A stretch of DNA of 32,988 nt from Eubacteriaceae bacterium (lineage in GTDB: Bacteria > Bacillota > Clostridia > Lachnospirales > Lachnospiraceae). Shown here piece after piece: positions 6,954-14,181 of the stretch. The notes beneath the pieces were generated by a model, which had not been told where the DNA came from, did no database searches, and saw only the letters and a program-made list of their open reading frames with translations. The first letter of the stretch is position 1. Each line of letters opens with the position of its first letter. The position numbers were made by a program, and so were the translations under genes. The stretch lies in the NCBI GenBank assembly GCA_910574915.1, contig CAJTCR010000056.1, forward strand, positions 1-32,988. Direction: 5' to 3'.

Positions 6954-6982
6954 ATTATATGTTAATCTGCATGAAAAATCAA
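6954..6982 (-). promoter_or_regulatory. Promoter of the abiF leader RNA
   Basis: TTGATT (6982-6977) and a perfect TATAAT (6959-6954) on the minus strand are separated by 17 bp. It is one of the strongest promoters in the window and points into the structured RNA and the AbiF stump. Confidence 0.7.
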
Positions 6983-7089
6983 CATGTTTTTCTTAATTTT
7001 GTATTACCTCCCAACATCCAAAAGCCATTTTAGTGTTTCTTTAGAAACATCCTTCACAGTTATAGGGGCATCCAAATTTCCATCATATC

Positions 7090-7143
7090 GCTAGAGCGTG
7101 TTACGGACTTTCACCGATTAGATTGCGCCCATACTGGGCGCAC
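7090..7143 (-). mobile_element. 5' end of a group II intron behind flagellin copy 2
   Basis: From 7143 the minus strand reads GTGCGCCCAGTATGGGCGC, then AATCTAATCGGTGAAAGTCCG, a typical group II intron 5' end with its first hairpin intact. It starts 4 nt after the terminator stem, as in copy 1, but keeps about 20 nt more before sequence resembling an intron fades near 7090. No intron-encoded protein follows. The remaining stretch 6985-7090 shows nothing else recognisable. Confidence 0.65.
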
Positions 7144-7147
7144 AAAC

Positions 7148-7181
7148 AACCAGGAAGGATCCCAAAGAACCCTTCCTGGTT
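7148..7181 (-). terminator. Terminator of flagellin copy 2
   Basis: AACCAGGAAGG pairs with CCTTCCTGGTT (11 bp, minus strand), followed by GTTT and then the group II intron end. It lies about 15 nt after the flagellin stop codon. Confidence 0.8.
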
Positions 7182-7195
7182 TAAACTCATAAAAA

Positions 7196-9229
7196 TTATC
7201 CAAGCAGTGACAACACACCCTGGTTGGACTGGTTTGCCTGTGCGAGCATAGACTGCCCAGCCTGTGCAAGAATGTTGTTCTTGCTGTATTCCACCATTTC
7301 TGTCGCCATATCGGTATCGCGGATACGGGATTCTGCCGCTGTCGTATTTTCCACAACGTTATCCAGGTTCGCAATCGTATGGTCTAAACGGTTCTGTACA
7401 GCACCAAGCGCGGAACGCTGTGCGGATACTTTGGAGATCGCATCTGCAATCGCGTCGATCGCATAAGTTGCCGCAACGCCGCCATCGTTGATGTTTCTGC
7501 CGTTTTCGTCTTTGCCGATCACATCCAGGTCTTTGACACCCAGGTTTGCAGCGCTCATTGCTTCGATCGTAACGCCGATCTTATTTGTCATATCAGCATC
7601 TGCCCCAACGTGAAGGTTGAAAAACAGCTCTTCTTTTACCGTTGTGCTGCCTTTTGTAATGGTAAAGCCGCCCTTGCCGTCGCTTGCAACCGTTGCCTGC
7701 TTATCCTCGTCTGCGCCGATGCTGCTTGCTTTTTGCAGCTCTTCTGCCATTTTTTCGTAAGCTTCTGCCGCGGAGATTGTTTTAGGCTTAGCTGTATCTT
7801 CTGTCTTTTCTCCAATATCGCCGATCACTGTTACTGCATTTGCAGCCCCAGTATAGTTAACGACATCCCCATCATGGATCATAGAAAGAACGGTATCCAT
7901 ATGCACTTTATATGAATCTGCATCTTCTTCATCGCCATCTGCAATAATTGTCCAGGTCTTTGCATCTGTACCTGTCCCAATCGTTACCGTCTTAGTTCCA
8001 TCTTTCGCCAATGCTGAAATTGAATCATAAAGAGCTTTCGCAGTTTCCGGCTTTGTTACAGCAATTTTCTTTTCTCCGCCTTTAGTATAAGTGTCGCCTT
8101 CTTTAAATGTTGCTGCTGTACCGCCATTTGCTTTCTGCGCAAGTGTTGCAATCTTTAAATCCGTCGCCCCTACTGAGCTCACTTCATTTTTTCCATATTC
8201 AGCAACAACCTGTGTCGCTGTTGTAAGGCTGGCAGAAGCTGTTCCATCTTCTTTCTTCCCTGCAAATTTTGTTGCAAATACCTGGTCTCCATTTGCCAAA
8301 GCTTCTTCGATTGCTTTTTTTGCATCAGAGAGCTTAATTTCCTGCGCCTGAGCTGCCGATGATCCATCTTTATTGCCAGGAGCTGGTGTTGTTGGCGTCG
8401 CAGTATCTGCTACAATAGAATAGTAGTGTTCCCCTACTTTAAACGTATCAGCGGCAGCAAACGTAATATCATCCAGCGAAATCTTATCGGTTACTGTATA
8501 TTCTGTACCATCAACTGAAAAACTGTCGCCTGCTCCAAGCACAACATCTGTAAAATCTGCTGCTGTTGCCAAATCTACATATGCTGTCTTGTCAGTATTC
8601 ATCTCCGCCGGATCTAACACTTTACCAGTAGCTGCACCCGTCTTTTTATCCGGGTCGCCAATCGTATACTCTTCCCCAGCGATCTTAATCGTATCGCCGT
8701 CTTCGAGCACCTTTGTAAACGTAGCGGTAGACCCATTGTCCACTAATTTTCCGTCTAAGCCTGCATCATGTGCATTCAGCTTCTTTTCTACCGTTGTCCC
8801 TGCTTCCTCGCCTTTTAACAAGTACGTCTCGTTAAATTTGGTTGTCTCGGATACACGGTCAATCTCTGTAGTAAGCTGGTCAATCTCTGCCTGGATCGCG
8901 TCGCGGTCTGCTTCGGAATTTGTACCGTTAGCCGCCTGGGTTGCAAGCTCGTTCATCCTTTGCAGCATACTGTGCACTTCTGTCAAAGCGCCTTCTGCGG
9001 TCTGCACTGCCGATACGCCGTCCTGTGCATTTGTAGAAGCACGCGTCAGCCCTTTCATCTGCTTGCGCATTTTTTCAGAAATGGTTAAGCCTGCTGCGTC
9101 GTCTGCCGCGCGGTTGATCTTGTAGCCGCTGGAAAGCTTTTCCGACGACTTTGCCTGTGCGCTTGTGGTCACGCCAAGCATCCGGTTTGAGTTCATTGCT
9201 GTTAAATTGTGTTGTACTACCATCGACAT
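7196..9229 (-). CDS. hag: Flagellin, copy 2
   Basis: A 677-residue flagellin paralogue of the upstream unit. Residues 1-191 and about the last 193 residues match copy 1 almost exactly, including the LQRMNELATQAANG helix and the MLAQANQSNQGVLSLLG end. The middle (about 192-484) is largely different in sequence while similar in length and composition. It keeps small shared blocks such as KVLDPAEMNT and MIHDGDVV. This is the pattern expected for a surface-exposed domain under diversifying selection, with recombination homogenising the ends. It has its own csrA, leader and terminator, so both filaments could be made. The start at 9229 has GGAGG 8 nt upstream. Confidence 0.97.
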   Translation of the reverse strand: MSMVVQHNLTAMNSNRMLGVTTSAQAKSSEKLSSGYKINRAADDAAGLTISEKMRKQMKGLTRASTNAQDGVSAVQTAEGALTEVHSMLQRMNELATQAANGTNSEADRDAIQAEIDQLTTEIDRVSETTKFNETYLLKGEEAGTTVEKKLNAHDAGLDGKLVDNGSTATFTKVLEDGDTIKIAGEEYTIGDPDKKTGAATGKVLDPAEMNTDKTAYVDLATAADFTDVVLGAGDSFSVDGTEYTVTDKISLDDITFAAADTFKVGEHYYSIVADTATPTTPAPGNKDGSSAAQAQEIKLSDAKKAIEEALANGDQVFATKFAGKKEDGTASASLTTATQVVAEYGKNEVSSVGATDLKIATLAQKANGGTAATFKEGDTYTKGGEKKIAVTKPETAKALYDSISALAKDGTKTVTIGTGTDAKTWTIIADGDEEDADSYKVHMDTVLSMIHDGDVVNYTGAANAVTVIGDIGEKTEDTAKPKTISAAEAYEKMAEELQKASSIGADEDKQATVASDGKGGFTITKGSTTVKEELFFNLHVGADADMTNKIGVTIEAMSAANLGVKDLDVIGKDENGRNINDGGVAATYAIDAIADAISKVSAQRSALGAVQNRLDHTIANLDNVVENTTAAESRIRDTDMATEMVEYSKNNILAQAGQSMLAQANQSNQGVLSLLG

Positions 9230-9237
9230 AATAGTTA

Positions 9238-9278
9238 CCTCCGTGTTTTTTCTTTCCCCCGTGGAATCCGTTCCCGGG
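9238..9278 (-). promoter_or_regulatory. CsrA-type binding sites in flagellin leader, copy 2
   Basis: The same CCCG-GGAA-(CGGA)-TTCC-CGGG hairpin as in copy 1 is at 9278-9258, and the ribosome site CGGAGG follows at 9243-9238. The only change in the hairpin is in the bulged base (A instead of G), so stem and GGA loop are untouched. Confidence 0.7.
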
Positions 9279-9377
9279 TTTGCCTGTTGACAGTTCCTTT
9301 ATAATCAGCAGGGCGCCAAAGCCTCCCCGCAAATTACCTGCGCAAAATGCTGCACTGCTGCCCCGCGCGCTGCCTGC

Positions 9378-9662
9378 TTATGCCCGCTTTTCAGCGCGTG
9401 CCCGCCTGCGCTCTTCCATTAAGACGGCACGGATCTTTTGCTGTGCCTCTTTGGAAAGCTCCCGTTCCTTATAGTGCGTTACAAAATTCCCCGGCTCTGT
9501 CTCCATCATCTTTTTCTCCAGCGCAGAGCTTCTTGCGATATTCATGCTCCTTGGCGCATCGACTAAAATGCGCAGGTTATTCGCGCTTCCTCCGGCAAAT
9601 ACGACCTTAACCTCGTTTCCGATCAGCAGGTATTCGCCTGGTTTTACAGTCAGTTTCAGCAT
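9378..9662 (-). CDS. csrA: CsrA-family translational regulator, copy 2
   Basis: A 94-residue protein that differs from copy 1 by one residue (Thr for Ala in MMETEPG). It starts MLKLTVKPGEYLLIG with the same AGGAGG site and has the same Arg-rich tail (EERRRARAEKRA). It lies about 150 nt upstream of flagellin copy 2 and probably represses it through the loop-GGA hairpin. Having two near-identical copies, each bound to its own target gene, suggests the whole unit was duplicated recently or is kept alike by gene conversion. Confidence 0.9.
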   Translation of the reverse strand: MLKLTVKPGEYLLIGNEVKVVFAGGSANNLRILVDAPRSMNIARSSALEKKMMETEPGNFVTHYKERELSKEAQQKIRAVLMEERRRARAEKRA

Positions 9663-9741
9663 AAGAACCTCCTTGTTTTTGTTTTCATATCCAAATGAAG
9701 CCTGGAAAACGCAACTGTCTATTGAAACTGTTGCATTCTAT

Positions 9742-9767
9742 CGGAAATTGGCGGAAAGTGCCGGAAA
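9742..9767. repeat. Three CGGAAA repeats at 10-bp spacing upstream of csrA copy 2
   Basis: CGGAAA occurs at 9742, 9752 and 9762, exactly one helical turn apart (TTTCCG on the csrA strand). Unit 1 keeps only the outermost copy, at 6132. It may be an operator or part of the csrA promoter region; no protein is known to fit. Confidence 0.35.
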
Positions 9768-9827
9768 TTCAAAGAATTTTGTATCAAAAAATAGTTACAA
9801 ATAGAAAAATTTTTTTGAAATTAGGGG

Positions 9828-9854
9828 TTAAGTATTACCCGAAAGTGCCGATAT
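9828..9854 (+). promoter_or_regulatory. Sigma-28-like promoter facing away from csrA, copy 2
   Basis: TTAA (9828-9831), 15 bp, GCCGATAT (9847-9854), with the same orientation and spacing as the site at 6198. The spacer bases differ between copies while the two boxes are the same. Confidence 0.5.
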
Positions 9855-9869
9855 TAATAGTGTCAAAAG

Positions 9870-9905
9870 AAAAATGCAACATTTTCAATAAAATGTTGCA
9901 TTTTT
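9870..9905. terminator. Bidirectional hairpin at the head of unit 2
   Basis: A perfect 16-bp stem AAAAATGCAACATTTT/AAAATGTTGCATTTTT with a CAAT loop and T-runs on both sides. It isolates the csrA-flagellin unit from the sequences to the right. Confidence 0.8.
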
Positions 9906-9926
9906 CTTTTTTAACTAGTACTATAG

Positions 9927-10027
9927 TTATACAGACACAAACCGTATCGTAGACTCCCTGGCAATAATCCGCAACTCCAGCTCATACATACATGGCTCCG
10001 CGCACACAAAGCCGTCTTGTGTTCCGG
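9927..10027 (-). pseudogene. C-terminal scrap of a LacI-type regulator
   Basis: The minus strand reads DGFVCAEPCMYELELRIIAR, then ESTIRFVSV and a stop. This resembles the last residues of LacI/GalR effector domains (…P.ELVIREST). Nothing upstream continues the gene, so only the tail survives. The family call is tentative because the match is short. Confidence 0.4.
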
Positions 10028-10058
10028 GCGAAATTATGGTATGCTTTTTCCTGTATTG

Positions 10059-10312
10059 CAGTTTGGTTTTGACGGGCTGGTTGCCAGTGCCGGCGGCAGC
10101 AAACACTACAGGAGGAATTTCATTTTTGCATACAGGATGAAGATACCGCTTATGGAGACAGCAGGAACGACCTGGAAATGATTCAGGCTGTGGAAACCGG
10201 GGTCTGTATGGAAAACGGCAGCCCTGCTCTTTTGGAAATTGCCGATATGGTCTGCCCTGCGGTTACCGAAAACGGCATTTACACCGCTTTTGAAAAACTG
10301 AACTTACTATAA
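10059..10312 (+). pseudogene. Remnant of a Cof-type HAD hydrolase
   Basis: Two pieces in different frames resemble one Cof-family sugar-phosphatase. The first, QFGFDGLVASAGG (10059-10097), matches the 'FDGLIASAGG' block. The second, ending at 10312, reads TAYGDSRNDLEMIQAVETGV then CMENGSPALLEIADMVCPAV, the motif III/IV region (GDxxND) and C-terminus. The cap domain and N-terminus are missing, so this is a deletion remnant. It sits 60 nt before the alpha-galactosidase and may once have shared its operon. Confidence 0.6.
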
Positions 10313-10372
10313 GAAAACAGAAGCATGTGCCAGAATAGGTTCCTTCTGGTACAAAGGAATGGAGAGAAAAAT

Positions 10373-12619
10373 ATGGCGATAATCATTGATGACCAGCACA
10401 GGATTTTTACATTGCAGACGAAAAATTCCACTTATCAAATGAAAGCAGATGCCCAAAATGTCCTGCTTCATTCTTATTATGGAGAAAAAACCGACTCCAG
10501 CGACAAGTCTTTGTTATACTGGCGCGCTGACAGAGGCTTTTCAGGAAATCCATATGAAATTGGAAAGCTCGATCGGACTTATTCTATGGATTCCCTTGCA
10601 CAGGAATACAGTTGTTTCGGAACGGGTGATTACCGGATCACTTCCTTGCGGGTGCAAAATAAAGACGGCAGCCAGGTGTCACAGCTTCGCTACGTCGGAT
10701 ACGAAGTGCAGGAAGGCAAATATGCCATTCCCGGATTGCCTGCGGTATATGCACAAAACGACGAAGCGGATACGCTGATCCTCCGGCTGGCAGATCCATA
10801 CTCTGGACTGGAAGTGGAATTGTATTATGGAATCTTAACAGAGACAGATATCATAACAAGAGCCGTAAAAATAACAAATCCTGGAACAGACGATCTCGTC
10901 CTGCAAAAAGCAGCCAGCATGAACCTGGATTTTGAATACGGCGATTTCCAATGGATCTCTTTTTATGGAAGGCACAGCATGGAGATGAACTTCCAGAAAG
11001 AACACATCCATCATGGCATACAGTCGGTCGGAAGCGTTCGAGGCTCCAGCAGCCATCAGTACAATCCGTTCGTTATTTTGTGTGAAGACGGCGCAAATGA
11101 AACGATGGGAAGCTGCTATGGCTTTTCCTTTGTTTACAGCGGAGAGTTTTTAATTGAGGCAGAAAAAGACCAGCTCGACCGGACAAGGCTGATTTGCGGG
11201 ATTCATCCTGACAATTTTTCATGGACGCTGTCTCACGGCGATTCGCTCTGGCTTCCTGAGGTCATGATGACGTACAGCGGAAACGGCATTGGAACTATCA
11301 GCCAAAATTTACATAAAACCATCCGGGAACATGTCTGCCGTGGAAAGTGGAAAAACAAGCGCCGCCCGATTTTAATTAATAACTGGGAAGCAACGTATTT
11401 TAATTTTACCGGAGAAAAACTGATCGAAATAGCAAAACAGGCAAAAACCCTTGGCATCGAATTGTTTGCGATGGACGACGGCTGGTTTGGAAACAGGCAG
11501 AACGACGACGCCGCACTAGGCGACTGGTTTCCAAACGAAGAGAAGCTTGGCTGCACGTTAAAAGAACTTGCCGAGCGTATCACCGCGGAAGGAATGCAGT
11601 TTGGCATCTGGCTGGAGCCGGAAGGGATCTCGGAAGACAGCGACTTATACAGAAGCCATCCAGACTGGGTCGTAGGCGCTCCGGGGAGAAAGCCATGCTT
11701 AAGCAGATGCCAGTGGATTTTGGATTTTTCCAGAACGGATGTACAGGATTATATGATCGAGCGCATCTGCAATCTGCTTGACGGGATACCAGTCTCTTTT
11801 GTAAAATGGGACTGCAACCGGGCAATCTGCGATAAATACAGCGGCATGTTGGACAGCAGCAGGCAGGGCGAATTTGCGCACAGATATGTGCTGGGACTAT
11901 ACCGGGTACTGGAAAAACTGACAGAAAAATTTCCTGAAATCCTGTTTGAAGGCTGCGGTGGCGGCGGCGGAAGGTTTGATGCCGGGATGCTCTACTATAC
12001 GCCGCAGTTATGGGGCAGTGATACTACCGATGCGATTGAACGGCTGAGTATCCAGTACGGAGCTTCTTTTGGATATCCGGTTTCCGCAATGGGAACCCAT
12101 GTCTCGATGGTTCCAAACCACCAGACCGGACGGGTAACGCCGCTTTCTACAAGGGGATGTGTGGCGATGGCAGGCATGTTCGGTTATGAGCTCGACATCA
12201 GCAAGCTGTCCGCAGAAGAAAAGGCAGAAATAAAAGAACAGATCGCTCTTTATAAAAAATATAGCGATTTGATTCAAAATGGCGATTATTACAGAATATC
12301 CAGCCCTTTGGAAGGCATGTGCACCGTATGGGAGATTGCACACCCTTCTGGCAAAGAAGCGCTCGTCAGTGCCGTTTATCATCATGTACAGGCAAATCCG
12401 GCGCCTATTCGCGTAAAAGTACAGGGATTAAACGATGAAGCAAGCTATCAGTTGTCTTTGACTGAGAATTTTAAAGAAAACTATCCGAATCGAAGGCTGC
12501 CGTATGGCTTTGGCGCGGGTGAAACAATCACCGGTGCCGCGTTAAAGCAGGTAGGCTTTGTTGTTCCAGAAGCAGCAAACGGCTTTCAGGCATGGCAGAT
12601 TTACATCTGTGCAAAATAG
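10373..12619 (+). CDS. Alpha-galactosidase, family GH36
   Basis: A 748-residue retaining alpha-galactosidase that releases terminal alpha-1,6-galactose from melibiose, raffinose and stachyose. Three domains are expected: an N-terminal beta-supersandwich (1-330), a TIM barrel (about 331-640) and a C-terminal beta-domain. The nucleophile is Asp480 in KWDCNR and the acid/base is Asp550 in LWGSDTTD, positions nearly identical to those in the Lactobacillus enzyme. ELFAMDDGWFG and IWLEPEG are further barrel motifs. No signal peptide, so it is cytoplasmic. The start at 10373 is chosen over an in-frame ATG at 10325 because it has GGAGAG 7 nt upstream and because family members begin at this point. 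No transporter lies beside it, and no clear promoter was seen. It is followed by a terminator. Confidence 0.95.
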   Translation: MAIIIDDQHRIFTLQTKNSTYQMKADAQNVLLHSYYGEKTDSSDKSLLYWRADRGFSGNPYEIGKLDRTYSMDSLAQEYSCFGTGDYRITSLRVQNKDGSQVSQLRYVGYEVQEGKYAIPGLPAVYAQNDEADTLILRLADPYSGLEVELYYGILTETDIITRAVKITNPGTDDLVLQKAASMNLDFEYGDFQWISFYGRHSMEMNFQKEHIHHGIQSVGSVRGSSSHQYNPFVILCEDGANETMGSCYGFSFVYSGEFLIEAEKDQLDRTRLICGIHPDNFSWTLSHGDSLWLPEVMMTYSGNGIGTISQNLHKTIREHVCRGKWKNKRRPILINNWEATYFNFTGEKLIEIAKQAKTLGIELFAMDDGWFGNRQNDDAALGDWFPNEEKLGCTLKELAERITAEGMQFGIWLEPEGISEDSDLYRSHPDWVVGAPGRKPCLSRCQWILDFSRTDVQDYMIERICNLLDGIPVSFVKWDCNRAICDKYSGMLDSSRQGEFAHRYVLGLYRVLEKLTEKFPEILFEGCGGGGGRFDAGMLYYTPQLWGSDTTDAIERLSIQYGASFGYPVSAMGTHVSMVPNHQTGRVTPLSTRGCVAMAGMFGYELDISKLSAEEKAEIKEQIALYKKYSDLIQNGDYYRISSPLEGMCTVWEIAHPSGKEALVSAVYHHVQANPAPIRVKVQGLNDEASYQLSLTENFKENYPNRRLPYGFGAGETITGAALKQVGFVVPEAANGFQAWQIYICAK

Positions 12620-12632
12620 AAAAACAGGTACA

Positions 12633-12669
12633 AAAAATAACCGCAGGCTTACAGCAAGCGGTTATTTTT
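12633..12669. terminator. Bidirectional terminator between alpha-galactosidase and fabT
   Basis: AAAAATAACCGC pairs with GCGGTTATTTTT (12 bp) around a 13-nt loop, with A and T runs on both sides. It serves two convergent genes. Confidence 0.85.
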
Positions 12670-12676
12670 ATCTGCC

Positions 12677-13123
12677 TTACATCGGATCATATTTCTGCTG
12701 GAAATATCCCATCAGCCGTTCAAGCGACCGTCGCAGTACCTGGCTTTCTTCCTCGCTGACATGCTCTAAGATAAACGCGATCATATCCTGGTGGAACCTT
12801 TCATGATGGCGGTACGCAAGCTCTCCGCGCTTTGTAAGCATCATATTTACGACCCGCTTATCCTGCTCGCTGCGCCTGCGTTTGACATATCCTTTTCTCT
12901 CCAGGGAATTAACAGCCTTTGTTAGCGTTCCTGTCGTCACAGACATGATTTTTGCAATCTCAGACATCTTCTTTGGCTGGTCTAAGCCGATCGCTTCGAT
13001 AATATGCATATCATTATAAGTAATTTCACGAAATTCATCGGTAATCAGCTTGCGTTCTTCGATCTCCATAATGTATTTAAAGAACTGTACCAAAAGTCTG
13101 TTTAATGTCCGTTCCGTATCCAT
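12677..13123 (-). CDS. fabT: MarR-family regulator of fatty-acid synthesis (FabT-like)
   Basis: A 148-residue MarR protein, the usual length for FabT. The winged helix spans about residues 35-95, with MSEIAKIMSVTTGTLTKAVNSL as the DNA-reading helices and a basic wing (RRRSEQDKR). FabT represses the fab operon when bound to long-chain acyl-ACP. Three boxes of FabT type lie at the operon promoter, and this is the only MarR gene in the window, so it is very probably the regulator. The start at 13123 matches FabT length; an upstream in-frame GTG at 13189 would overlap fabH and add non-conserved residues. Unusually it closes the operon instead of opening it. Confidence 0.88.
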   Translation of the reverse strand: MDTERTLNRLLVQFFKYIMEIEERKLITDEFREITYNDMHIIEAIGLDQPKKMSEIAKIMSVTTGTLTKAVNSLERKGYVKRRRSEQDKRVVNMMLTKRGELAYRHHERFHQDMIAFILEHVSEEESQVLRRSLERLMGYFQQKYDPM

Positions 13124-13182
13124 GTTACTTTCTACTTCCTTTCCTCCAGATACGCATAACAACCACTTCCTTTTCGCATTTT

Positions 13183-14145
13183 TTACCAAGTCAGCACAAC
13201 CGCTCCCCAGGTCAGCCCCGCGCCAAAGCCCGCCAGCACGACTTGGCCGCCTCTTTTCAGCCGTCCGTCCCGGTTTGCCTTATCCAGTAAAATCGGCACA
13301 CTGGCGGCAGAAATATTGCCGCATTCCGCAAGGCATACCGGAAACTTCTCCATCGGCTGTCCAAGCCGCTTTGCCACCGCTTCTATAATCCGCTGGTTTG
13401 CCTGATGCAGCAAAAACAAAGAAATATCCTCCGGCTGTAAGTCCGCCTGTGCCAATGCCTGTTCGATGCATTTTGGAACGGTGCGCACTGCAAATTTATA
13501 CACTTCCTGCCCGTTCATCCGTACATAAGGATGTTCTGGCTGCCTGCTTGCAAACGGATGGTTCACCTGCCTGCCGCCGCAGGAGAGCACCCCTCCCTTT
13601 GTCCCGTCAGAGCCCTGCACGCCTGCAAACAGCCCTTCTTTGGCGGCTGTCACGACAGCGGCGCCCGCGCCATCCCCGAATAAAACGCACGTCGAACGGT
13701 CTGTCCAGTCCATCAGCTTGGATAACGTCTCTGCACCGATCAGCAGTATATTTTGATACATCCCGCTTTGTATATATGCCTGCGCGGTGTTCAATGCAAA
13801 GACAAAGCCGGAGCAGGCAGCGCACAGATCGTACGCCGCCGCATTGGAAGCGCCGAGCGCGCTTTGTACCTCACACGACAGCGGCGGCAGGATATGGTCA
13901 GGCGTCAGTGTTGCTGCAATAATCAAATCCAGCTCTTCCGCCTGGATGCCTGCTTCTTCCAATGCCTGCTTTGCAGCCGCAACCGACATGCTGGCTGTTG
14001 TCTCTTCGACTGCGATATGCCTTGCGCCGATTCCGGTACGGCTTCTGATCCATTCATCCGAAGTATCCATAATTTTGCCAAGATCGTCATTTGTCACGCG
14101 CAGGCGCGGCAAACTGCTGCCTGTTCCGGCTATCCTTGCTCTCAT
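13183..14145 (-). CDS. fabH: 3-oxoacyl-ACP synthase III
   Basis: A 320-residue KAS III that condenses acetyl-CoA or a branched acyl-CoA with malonyl-ACP to start each fatty acid. The catalytic triad is complete: Cys111 (AACSGF), His247 (LLHQANQRI) and Asn277 (CGNISAAS). In most KAS III the last motif is YGNTSAAS; here it is ECGNISAAS, a mild change. It is full length and in-line after accDA by 36 nt. In most Firmicutes fab clusters fabH is near the front; here it is next to last. Confidence 0.96.
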   Translation of the reverse strand: MRARIAGTGSSLPRLRVTNDDLGKIMDTSDEWIRSRTGIGARHIAVEETTASMSVAAAKQALEEAGIQAEELDLIIAATLTPDHILPPLSCEVQSALGASNAAAYDLCAACSGFVFALNTAQAYIQSGMYQNILLIGAETLSKLMDWTDRSTCVLFGDGAGAAVVTAAKEGLFAGVQGSDGTKGGVLSCGGRQVNHPFASRQPEHPYVRMNGQEVYKFAVRTVPKCIEQALAQADLQPEDISLFLLHQANQRIIEAVAKRLGQPMEKFPVCLAECGNISAASVPILLDKANRDGRLKRGGQVVLAGFGAGLTWGAVVLTW

Positions 14146-14181
14146 TGATTTTCCTCCCTTATCGATACGCCAATCGGCAGT

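Larger units (their letters stand above)
7125..9913 (-). repeat. Tandem csrA-flagellin unit, copy 2
   Basis: This matches 3482-6283 in layout, from intron 5' end to outward hairpin. The shared flagellin ends, leader and csrA differ by only scattered bases. The flagellin middle and the region just upstream of csrA are diverged. Confidence 0.85.

Noticed and set aside
3466..7374. Short basic frames with identical Arg/Trp-rich starts across both flagellin 3' ends
   Set aside because: They are out-of-frame readings of the conserved flagellin C-terminus, repeated because the unit is repeated.
13123..13189. Longer FabT starting at a GTG inside the end of fabH
   Set aside because: It adds 22 residues not found in FabT/MarR proteins, while the internal ATG gives the standard length.
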